A stretch of DNA of 21,601 nt from CAZUAQ01 sp964618455. Its GTDB lineage: Bacteria; Planctomycetota; Phycisphaerae; UBA1845; PWPN01. The position numbers were made by a program, and so were the translations under genes. The notes below the pieces were generated by a model. It was not told where the DNA came from. It worked only from the letters and a program-made list of their open reading frames with translations, and ran no database searches. Shown here piece by piece: positions 7,592 through 13,921 of the stretch. The DNA is taken from the NCBI GenBank assembly GCA_964618455.1, contig CAZUAQ010000075.1, positions 1-21,601 on the forward strand, read 5' to 3'. Every line of letters starts with the position of its first letter. Position 1 is the stretch's first letter.

Positions 7592-8023
7592 ATGCGCGTG
7601 ATTTATCCCGTGCAAAGAATCGGCCTGCACATCACGCATCCGGCACGGGCACTGCCGATCCTGGACGCCCCGCTCGCAGAGCAACTTGCTCACGAGCAAC
7701 GCCGGGGGTCGCTGTTCGATCGTGTGCTTCTGGCCGAACGCCTGGCCCTTTCGAAGCGCCTGGCCGCCGCGGAAAGGGCTGAATTTCGATTGCCCCTGCA
7801 GGGAACATCGCCGCACTCCGTCGACGGTTCACCTCCCCCGCCGGCGACCTGGCAACCCTGGCCCGCGCATCCCCCCCTTGCCGACGAGAGCCGGCGGTGG
7901 TGGCCCGGCGACGACTTTCCTCCGGAGACGCCGGAGATCGTGATCGAGGATCGCCGACCGGATCGTCCGCCGAACATCGTGCTCATGCCGATGCGCGGCG
8001 GACTGTTTGACATCTGGATCTGA
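7592..8023 (+). CDS. Hypothetical protein, no recognised family
   Basis: This 143-residue protein is soluble, with no signal peptide. The first half (to ~75) is predicted helical and rich in leucine, alanine, arginine and glutamate (LAEQLAHEQRRG, LAERLALSKRLAAAERAEF). The second half is proline- and tryptophan-rich (TWQPWPAHPPLA, RRWWPGDDFPPETPE), and the chain ends in a hydrophobic PMRGGLFDIWI. I recognise no domain. The start is uncertain: GAGGAG abuts the ATG at 7592 and is ideally placed (six bases) for a GTG two codons later at 7598; an ATG further upstream in frame (7541) is also open. It is 64 bases ahead of the cupin gene on the same strand, so the two may be co-transcribed. It could be lineage-specific or a decayed gene. 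Confidence 0.5.
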   Translation: MRVIYPVQRIGLHITHPARALPILDAPLAEQLAHEQRRGSLFDRVLLAERLALSKRLAAAERAEFRLPLQGTSPHSVDGSPPPPATWQPWPAHPPLADESRRWWPGDDFPPETPEIVIEDRRPDRPPNIVLMPMRGGLFDIWI

Positions 8024-8087
8024 GCTTCGCATCCTTGCCACTGTCTGAGCGATCCTGCGATCCCCTTCCCGATTCCCGGAGTCCGCG

Positions 8088-8567
8088 ATGTGCCAGCTGC
8101 ACTATCCCGACGTCGAACTCGATGGCCCGAAGCGTGAGGCGGTGCTGCAAACGTGCCGCGCGACCATCGACGCCTGGGGCATACCGGTGCCTGAGGATTT
8201 CATCCTGGTGCTCAATTTCGGGCTCGATGAATTCGACACGATCGGGCTGACGGAATTCTGGATCGCCAACGAGACCGACCACAGCTACTGCGGCAAGTTC
8301 CTGTTCCTGTTCGACGGGCAGACCTGCCCCGAGCACACCCACAAGATGAAGCACGAGACATTTTACATTCTCAAGGGGGCGGTGCGCATGGTGGCGGACG
8401 GGGCCGAGCAGCTGATGCAGCCTGGTGATCGACTGGTCATGCCTCCCGGTGTCAAGCATATGTTCACGGGCGTGGGGAACGCCTTGATCCTGGAGGTCTC
8501 CATGCCGAGCATCCGGGGTGACAACTTCTTCACGGACACGCGTATCGGCAAGGATGGCGTTCTGTAG
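8088..8567 (+). CDS. Cupin protein, D-lyxose isomerase-like
   Basis: This single-domain cupin has 159 residues. The metal-binding motif is clear: H83-T-H85 with E90 (PEHTHKMKHETFYILKG), then H124 in PPGVKHMFTG, the usual three His and one Glu. The spacing and surrounding sequence (YCGKFLFLFDGQTCPEHTHKMKHE, a helical ~50-residue N-terminus containing WGIPVPEDFIL) resemble the D-lyxose ketol-isomerase/COG3822 cupins, though the protein is shorter than those. It therefore probably binds a divalent metal and may isomerise or bind a sugar; the substrate is a guess. CGGAG precedes the ATG. It lies between the hypothetical gene and the methyltransferase gene, all on the plus strand. Confidence 0.75.
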   Translation: MCQLHYPDVELDGPKREAVLQTCRATIDAWGIPVPEDFILVLNFGLDEFDTIGLTEFWIANETDHSYCGKFLFLFDGQTCPEHTHKMKHETFYILKGAVRMVADGAEQLMQPGDRLVMPPGVKHMFTGVGNALILEVSMPSIRGDNFFTDTRIGKDGVL

Positions 8568-8718
8568 CTCTCGGGGCAATCCGCGATAAATATGGTCTTG
8601 TACGCGCTTGCTTGTCCATTCCTGGAATCCCACGCGATCGCTCAACCCGCCTTCTGAATTGTCCGATAACGGCGATAGCGCATGATTCGCCGATTCCCCG
8701 TGTCGGAGATCGCTCTTG

Positions 8719-9603
8719 ATGAACGACGCCAAGCTGACCGTCAAGCAGTTCTACGCCGAGTTCGGCTGGTCCAAGGATGCAGCCGGTCGCTACACGGATA
8801 CGAAGCTGTACGGCGACCATCGTCGCGTGATGCGCTGGTATCACCGGCTCACGAATCGGCGTGTGCTCAAGCACATCGCGCCGCGCGGGCGGTACTTTCT
8901 CGATGCCGGGTCGGGACCGGTTCCCCATGCCGAGTATCTCGAGTACTCGCGCGGCTTCGAGAAGCGCGTCTGCGTGGATTTCTCGTGGGCGGCGCTGAAG
9001 GAAGCCCGGGCCAAGCTGGGCGATCACGGCTGGGTGGTCCAGGCGGACATCACGAAGCTGCCGTTCCGCGACGATGCGTTCGACGCGGTGGTGGCGGCGC
9101 ACATTCTGTATCACGTCCCGCAGGAAGAGCAGATGGATGCCATGCGCGAGATGCATCGGACGGCGGCGCGCGGGCGGTCCTGCGTGATTCTCTACACGCA
9201 GGCGACGACGCTCTTCACCCGATGGTCGCGTGCCTTGTCTTCAGAAAATCTGTCGGCCAGAGTGCCGGGATACTACCGCCTCTTCGGATCAAGACGGGCG
9301 AAGCTCAACGCCGATTCCGACAATGACGAGAATCCTGGCAGCGAACCCACTGCGCCGGCCGGGAAGCCGCCACTTTACGTTCACGCTTATCCTTATCACT
9401 GGTTTCGCAACCATCTGCCAGCTTCTTGGCGCGTCAAGGTACGGCCCTGGCGTGTGATCGACAAGGCATTCTCCAATCGCTTCGTACCGAACAACATCGT
9501 CGGGGATCTGGTGGTGCGGTGCGTGGCGTGCCTGGAGGCGATTCTGCCGCGCGTGGCACTGCGCATCGGTCGCTATCCTATGATTATCATCCGCAAGAAG
9601 TGA
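8719..9603 (+). CDS. Class I SAM-dependent methyltransferase
   Basis: The 294-residue protein has a Rossmann methyltransferase core at ~55-170: motif I LDAGSGPVPHAEY (61-73), the acidic residue after strand 2 (CVDFSWAAL, D87), the D110-containing motif VVQADITKLPF, and FDAVVAAHILYHVPQEEQMDAM (methyltransferase type 11-like). The C-terminal third (GKPPLYVHAYPYHWF and on) ends in a hydrophobic, basic stretch, perhaps for membrane contact or substrate binding. The substrate is unknown. A TTG one codon upstream is an alternative start; GGAG fits either. It converges on the ketoacyl synthase unit, with only 28 bases between their ends, so a role in the same acyl pathway is possible but not shown. 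Confidence 0.82.
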   Translation: MNDAKLTVKQFYAEFGWSKDAAGRYTDTKLYGDHRRVMRWYHRLTNRRVLKHIAPRGRYFLDAGSGPVPHAEYLEYSRGFEKRVCVDFSWAALKEARAKLGDHGWVVQADITKLPFRDDAFDAVVAAHILYHVPQEEQMDAMREMHRTAARGRSCVILYTQATTLFTRWSRALSSENLSARVPGYYRLFGSRRAKLNADSDNDENPGSEPTAPAGKPPLYVHAYPYHWFRNHLPASWRVKVRPWRVIDKAFSNRFVPNNIVGDLVVRCVACLEAILPRVALRIGRYPMIIIRKK

Positions 9604-9631
9604 GTCTCAGCGTGATGCCGTGCGGCGGTGA

Positions 9632-10618
9632 TCAATCCCCCGTCCATTGCACGTGCGTCATCGCCCAGGAATAACCGATTCCGAATCCCGCCAGGACGCA
9701 ATCCTGCCCCGGTTGAAGAGTCCCCTTGTCCATGCAGCGGCGGATGAGGATCGGAATCGTCGCACAGACGGTGTTCCCGATGTCTTCCATATCGATGGGC
9801 ATGCGTTCGGCGGAGACGCGCATCACCTTCCCGAGTTTCTCGAGCATGAACCGGTTGGCCTGGTGCAGCAGGTAGAGATCAACGTCGTCCCAGGACTTGC
9901 CGATTTCCGTGAGCAGTTGCTGAATGCCGGACTGCACCGCCGTCAGCGTGAACGCGAAGACCTCCGGGCCGTTCATATAGAGCCGTGGAGGGGCGTCCGT
10001 GGCAGCGGGGGTCCGCGCGCCCCCGTGACGAATGATCAGGTTGTCGCACCCGGCGCCGTTGGTGCCGACGACCGTGGGACCGATCGACGCCAGCGCACCT
10101 TCCGGGGCATGGGAAATCAGCGCGGCGGTACCGGCATCACCGAAAATCGTGACCGTCGTCAGATCGTGAGGATCGCAGTATTTCGAGTAGGTGTCGGCCG
10201 CCACGAGCAGAATGCGCCGTGCCGATTGCGACTGAATCAACGCCCGCGCCATCCACAGGCCGTAGGTGAAGCCCGAACAGCCCAGGTTGAAGTCGAGTGC
10301 ACCGCAGGTGTCCGGCAGGCCGAGACGCTGCTGCAGGAGACAGGCGGATGTCGGCGCGAAGTAATCCGGGGATTGCGTGCAGAACAGAAGCACGTCGATC
10401 GAACCGGGGTCGATGCCATGTTCACGCATGAGCGAATCGGCGGCTTGCGCGCCGAGATCGGCAGCGGTTTCGTCGGCGGCGGCGACATGTCGGGCGCGGA
10501 TCCCCGTCTTGGCGTAGATTTTCTCGGCATCCCAGGAGGGGTTCGCTTTCACGAGATCCTCGTTGGTCCGGACCGCCGCGGGAAGCTGATAGCTGATGCC
10601 GTGAAGGTACGCGTTCAT
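9632..10618 (-). CDS. 3-oxoacyl-ACP synthase III (FabH-like)
   Basis: This 328-residue thiolase-fold KASIII condenses an acyl starter (usually acyl-CoA) with malonyl-ACP or joins related acyl groups. The catalytic triad is intact: C114 in NLGCSGFTYGL, H252 in LLHQANRFML and N282 in GNTVCATIPIL; GFGIGYSW (311-318) is the C-terminal signature. Length is normal for FabH. Its start codon overlaps the stop of the acyl carrier protein gene (ATGA, 10615-10618), so the two are translationally coupled. A condensation-type acyltransferase lies just upstream. Housekeeping fabH usually sits with plsX, fabD, fabG and acpP; none is here, so I infer a dedicated role in a specialised acyl pathway. A general fatty-acid role cannot be excluded. 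Confidence 0.92.
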   Translation of the reverse strand: MNAYLHGISYQLPAAVRTNEDLVKANPSWDAEKIYAKTGIRARHVAAADETAADLGAQAADSLMREHGIDPGSIDVLLFCTQSPDYFAPTSACLLQQRLGLPDTCGALDFNLGCSGFTYGLWMARALIQSQSARRILLVAADTYSKYCDPHDLTTVTIFGDAGTAALISHAPEGALASIGPTVVGTNGAGCDNLIIRHGGARTPAATDAPPRLYMNGPEVFAFTLTAVQSGIQQLLTEIGKSWDDVDLYLLHQANRFMLEKLGKVMRVSAERMPIDMEDIGNTVCATIPILIRRCMDKGTLQPGQDCVLAGFGIGYSWAMTHVQWTGD

Positions 10619-10854
10619 GAGCCCTCGCCGGCGTCGCGTACAAGTTGGAGGATGCTTTTCACGGATTGGAGCCTGCCGGTTTCGTTCGGCTGAAGATTGA
10701 GACCGAAATCGTTGGTCAGCGTGAAGAGAATGGTCATGGTGCCCATCGAGTCCCAGGCCTCGAGATCGTCGGAGGTGGTGTCCACGGTGATCTGACCGGG
10801 GTCCACCTCCAGGGATTCGGCGATCTTGTGAATGACCTCTTCTTCCAGTGACAT
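10615..10854 (-). CDS. Acyl carrier protein
   Basis: The protein has 79 residues, the usual ACP length. The phosphopantetheine site is S36 in LEAWDSMGTM, matching the D-S-(L/M) motif; the rest forms the expected four-helix pattern with an acidic surface. It differs from the housekeeping ACP consensus (LGADSLDTVEL), pointing to a dedicated carrier. It should carry acyl intermediates between the KASIII encoded immediately downstream (4-base overlap) and the condensation-type enzyme encoded 29 bases upstream. A phosphopantetheinyl transferase must come from elsewhere. Confidence 0.9.
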   Translation of the reverse strand: MSLEEEVIHKIAESLEVDPGQITVDTTSDDLEAWDSMGTMTILFTLTNDFGLNLQPNETGRLQSVKSILQLVRDAGEGS

Positions 10855-10883
10855 GCGTACGAATCTCCTGATTCCGCCGGGCG

Positions 10884-12236
10884 TCAGTCAGGCAACGCAG
10901 CGATCATGGCCTCGATGAATTGTTCGATCTTTCGGCTGTCGAGCACGTGAGGATCGAACCCCATGCTGAGTGTCAGCATACCGGAAAACTCCGTCAGGCA
11001 CAGCAGCAGGATGCCGGGATGCGTCACGGTGCCGGAGGTGATGAAGGCATGCTCAGGTTGCACGCCGGCGAAGCTGAGTCGGTCTGGATCGAGCGCACCG
11101 ATATCAGTCAGGATGAGATGCCCGGCCATGCCCTCTTTTCTTGCACCGCGGGCGTGGCGCTTGACCATGCTTCGCTTCACGATGCGGAACGGAACCAGGT
11201 TGAAAAGGAATCGGGCGCGCGGGTGAAGTTCAAGGCGCCAGATGCGGCGATGCAGGCCCATGTGGCCTTTCCGCGCCGCCAGCATCTGTTCTCGCACTTC
11301 CGAGGACAGGTCGTCGATCGAATCATGTTTCGGGTTCACGCGCAAGGCCATCAGCCCGGCCAGATTGCAGGGGGCGTCGCTCTTCTTGCCCGGCAGGTAC
11401 CGGCGAAGGTCGACCGTGGCGAGCACCAGGAGCGACTCTGCCTCGGAATGGGGGAACACGTCGAGCGCGCCCTTCTGGAAAGCTGCCATGAGCACCTGGT
11501 TGACCGTCATCCGATGCCGGCAGGCATACCGGAAGATGGCGGCATGCCGGGCAGCGGGGATGATCCTCATGACAAAGCGACTGCGTTCTTCGGCGTGCAT
11601 GCCGGCCGCGGGCGCGGGCAGAAACCAGGCCCCCGGGCGCTCCATCAGCGACTCGCCGCGGGTCATGCCGGCGAGCAGCTTCCGGCGATGGTCGCGGGAC
11701 ATGTCCCGGGTGATCTGGGCAAGGCTTCGATCGCCGCAGGGACGTACGGGAAAGATCGACAGCGCATCTTCCGCCAGGCGCGTGTAGGTCTCTGCCAGCA
11801 GCGCGGCGATCTCCTTGGCGGCCTGGCCGTCGCCCATCTTGTGATCGAGCTTGAGACAGACGACGTCCTGATTGCCACGGATGAGATAGACCTTGACGGC
11901 GGATTCACGCTCACCGGCGAGTTCGCGGGCGAGGACGTCCTGCAATGTGCGGTCGAGGTCGTCGGTTTCGATCAATTCGAACGCGGAGATCTGCTCGGGC
12001 TCGGCAAAGCGGGCCCATCTCGGTTGATAGCCGCGCTCCTCGAATCGATAGCTCAGGTAGGGTTCGATTCTCAGGAGTTCATGGGCAGCGCGGTCCAGAA
12101 GTTGGGCATCAATGCGGTCGACCAGCCGAATCACGACCTGCACGCAGAAACGCAACCCCCCCGCCGTTTCGATGGCGGAAAACAGGCGATCCGAAAGCAC
12201 CGTAGGGACATGTGATGGAAGAGCCGATCCCGACAT
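10884..12236 (-). CDS. Condensation-domain-like acyltransferase
   Basis: This enzyme of ~450 residues has the CoA-dependent acyltransferase/condensation fold. The signature HxxxDG appears as D131-H132-K-M-G-D136-G137 (LKLDHKMGDGQAAKEIA), with the first His of the usual HH replaced by Asp. The overall look, with an N-terminal SDRLFSAIETAGG start and a C-terminal half containing DLRRYLPGK and MGFDPHVLD, recalls alcohol acetyltransferase, PapA or WS/DGAT-type enzymes rather than an NRPS module. Such enzymes join an acyl thioester to an alcohol or amine. The encoded ACP and KASIII follow directly, suggesting it releases or transfers their acyl product. An in-frame GTG 15 codons upstream is open but has no ribosome binding site; the ATG at 12236 has none either, fitting a leaderless mRNA. 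Confidence 0.75.
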   Translation of the reverse strand: MSGSALPSHVPTVLSDRLFSAIETAGGLRFCVQVVIRLVDRIDAQLLDRAAHELLRIEPYLSYRFEERGYQPRWARFAEPEQISAFELIETDDLDRTLQDVLARELAGERESAVKVYLIRGNQDVVCLKLDHKMGDGQAAKEIAALLAETYTRLAEDALSIFPVRPCGDRSLAQITRDMSRDHRRKLLAGMTRGESLMERPGAWFLPAPAAGMHAEERSRFVMRIIPAARHAAIFRYACRHRMTVNQVLMAAFQKGALDVFPHSEAESLLVLATVDLRRYLPGKKSDAPCNLAGLMALRVNPKHDSIDDLSSEVREQMLAARKGHMGLHRRIWRLELHPRARFLFNLVPFRIVKRSMVKRHARGARKEGMAGHLILTDIGALDPDRLSFAGVQPEHAFITSGTVTHPGILLLCLTEFSGMLTLSMGFDPHVLDSRKIEQFIEAMIAALPD

Positions 12237-12242
12237 GTCACG

Positions 12243-12271
12243 ATCGTAATGACCACCCCGCGCGCGGGCAA
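12243..12271 (-). promoter_or_regulatory. Possible promoter giving a leaderless mRNA
   Basis: Read on the minus strand, TTGCCC (12271-12266) and TACGAT (12248-12243) are spaced by 17 bases. The -10 box ends six bases before the ATG at 12236, so transcription would begin at or next to the start codon. This would explain the lack of a ribosome binding site for the condensation-type gene. Confidence 0.4.
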
Positions 12272-12303
12272 GATGCCACACGCGAGGCGTTGATTCGTCA
12301 CGG

Positions 12304-12345
12304 ACCGCCAGACTCAGGCCGCCAGACTCAGACCGACAGACTCAG
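12304..12345. repeat. Three 14-bp tandem repeats
   Basis: ACCGCCAGACTCAG (12304-12317), GCCGCCAGACTCAG (12318-12331) and ACCGACAGACTCAG (12332-12345) follow head to tail. The last copy contains the stop codon of the PEP-CTERM gene (12342-12344). On the minus strand the array lies in the short gap downstream of the acyl unit's promoter. Confidence 0.85.
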
Positions 12346-12992
12346 ACCGCAAGGCGGCGGCGCTTCACCAGGAACGCACCGAGGACCAACATCAGTACCG
12401 ACGCCGGTTCGGGCGTGGCGGTGATGTTGTCGACCCCGAGCGTGGCCTCGATACCCGGAGGGGGAAAGCTGGGGTTCGGGTTGTGGATGAACCAGAGCTT
12501 GGTGACGTTGGAAAGCAGGAGCGACTGATCGAGACCGGTAGCCAGATCACCCGGTGCGATGGGGAAGGTCATGCTCTGCCAGCCGCTCCCGACGGGAAGC
12601 ACCAGGGAACTGCTGGTGACCGCGCGCACGGAATTCTGCTCGATGACCATCCGGACCTCGAGGGGCGTGGACCCGAGATTAATCAGGTCGGCGGTGATGG
12701 AGGTCACGCCGGCGGCGTTGTAGTCGCCCGTCCACTGATCGGTGTTGAAGACCGCCATCTTGCTGCCGGCCCCGTTCCCGCCGGATGACTCATTATGCAT
12801 GAAATTATCGTTCACGCTGGAGGGTCCGCCAGTCGCCATGTTGGTCGGAGGATTCGGGCTGACGATCCCCTCGGCCCAGCTCTGTGTCGTCCCATCTTCG
12901 AAATCATCAACCTGCCCCAGGAGGACGGCCTGAGCGGCGAGAGGCCACGCGAGAATGCTCAACAATACTGCGACAAAAGATATCCGATTCAT
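12342..12992 (-). CDS. PEP-CTERM sorted secreted protein
   Basis: This 216-residue exported protein has a Sec signal peptide (MNRISFVAVLLSILAWPLAAQA, cleavage after A-Q-A). The mature region (~23-185) is rich in Gly, Ser, Thr and Asn and begins with VDDFEDGTTQSWAEG, a pattern seen in carbohydrate-binding-like beta-sandwich proteins. It ends in a PEP-CTERM tail: T-P-E-P, a hydrophobic helix (ASVLMLVLGAFLV) and a KRRR cluster. PEP-CTERM proteins are sorted by exosortase, usually in bacteria making exopolysaccharide; no exosortase gene is in the window. The ATG has GAGAGGA upstream; an extended in-frame start 20 codons earlier would spoil the signal peptide. The gene appears monocistronic with its own promoter. 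Confidence 0.85.
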   Translation of the reverse strand: MNRISFVAVLLSILAWPLAAQAVLLGQVDDFEDGTTQSWAEGIVSPNPPTNMATGGPSSVNDNFMHNESSGGNGAGSKMAVFNTDQWTGDYNAAGVTSITADLINLGSTPLEVRMVIEQNSVRAVTSSSLVLPVGSGWQSMTFPIAPGDLATGLDQSLLLSNVTKLWFIHNPNPSFPPPGIEATLGVDNITATPEPASVLMLVLGAFLVKRRRLAV

Positions 12993-13052
12993 ATTTCCTC
13001 TCCTGGTGAGTTCCTGGCACGATCCTCCTCCGCGAAAGGCTCGCACGCACAT

Positions 13053-13082
13053 ATGTTAGCTCACTTGAAACCCGAATTTCAA
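13053..13082 (-). promoter_or_regulatory. Possible promoter of the PEP-CTERM gene
   Basis: On the minus strand TTGAAA (13082-13077) and TAACAT (13058-13053) are 18 bases apart, about 60 bases ahead of the PEP-CTERM start codon. Confidence 0.4.
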
Positions 13083-13195
13083 CTTAACTTCTAACCCCGT
13101 CGGCTTACCCAACCCCCCCTCGGCAGCCCCCCTGGAGGTTTTCATCGTGCCCAACCCGACATGCGGCCTCTTCGTGACTTTTTTCACACACCCTC

Positions 13196-13223
13196 TTGCA
13201 CGGCCTCCTTTTGACGATATATT
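13196..13223 (+). promoter_or_regulatory. Possible promoter of the hox operon
   Basis: TTGCAC (13196-13201) and TATATT (13218-13223) are spaced by 16 bases, giving a predicted start near 13230 and a leader of ~120 bases before hoxE. A second set (TTGACG at 13211, TATACA at 13238) has too long a spacer. No operator of a known H2 regulator is recognisable. Confidence 0.4.
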
Positions 13224-13351
13224 CACAAAGAGACCTGTATACATGATTAACCATCTACCGGTCCACGTTCGTCAATTCCCAATGGGTCCGTGACAGTCGA
13301 CTGCGGGGTTGGCGGCGCTGCACGCGGAATTGCCAGGGAGTGAGGTTCACC

Positions 13352-13921
13352 ATGATCGTCGACACCATGGAATCGTCCACCCGTCCCGATGCTCCTGCCC
13401 CGCCGGAATCCCAAGCCCTTCCGGCGGAAGTCATACGGGAGATGGTCGCACTTCATCGCGGCCGGCCGGGTGAGCTTCTGAGCATCCTGGAGGATCTGCA
13501 GAAACGCCATCGCCACCAGTATCTGCCCAAGGAGACGCTCGTTCAGGTCGCCCGGGAATGCGGACTGGCGTTGTCGCAGGTCTTCAGCGTGGCCACGTTC
13601 TATGCGTTCTTCAGCCTCGAGCCCCAGGGCGATCACGCGGTCACGATCTGCCGCGGCACCGCCTGTCATGCCCGAGGTTCCAAGCGGCTTCTCGAATCGG
13701 TGAAACGCACACTGCATCTTTCCGACGAGGGCGAGGATGAAGGTGAGTCACCGTTCCTGACCACGCAGGATCGGCGGTACACCGTGCGCACGGTGGCCTG
13801 CTTCGGGCAATGCGCGCTGGCGCCGGTGGCGGCCATGGACGAATCCATTTACGGCGACATGACCGAGGATCAATTGCTCAAGCTCGTCGATGAACTCGGC
13901 CAGGGAGGGGCGAACTCGTGA
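13352..13921 (+). CDS. hoxE: NAD-reducing hydrogenase diaphorase subunit HoxE
   Basis: This 189-residue subunit belongs to the NuoE/HoxE family of thioredoxin-like [2Fe-2S] proteins that pass electrons within the diaphorase module. Ligands are C100 and C105 (ICRGTACHARGS) and C150 and C154 (VACFGQCALAP), exactly the family pattern. The helical N-terminal half (LLSILEDLQKRHRHQYLPKE, LVQVARECGLALSQVFSVATFYAFF) is also standard. The ATG at 13352 is favoured over a GTG at 13340 because GTGAGG is well placed for it. It is the first gene of the operon, and its stop overlaps the GTG start of hoxF (GTGA). The ~25-residue proline-rich N-terminus is probably disordered. Confidence 0.93.
   Translation: MIVDTMESSTRPDAPAPPESQALPAEVIREMVALHRGRPGELLSILEDLQKRHRHQYLPKETLVQVARECGLALSQVFSVATFYAFFSLEPQGDHAVTICRGTACHARGSKRLLESVKRTLHLSDEGEDEGESPFLTTQDRRYTVRTVACFGQCALAPVAAMDESIYGDMTEDQLLKLVDELGQGGANS

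Noticed and set aside
9647..12215. Long plus-strand frames opposite the KASIII and condensation-type genes
   Set aside because: GC-driven shadows without ribosome binding sites or recognisable domains.
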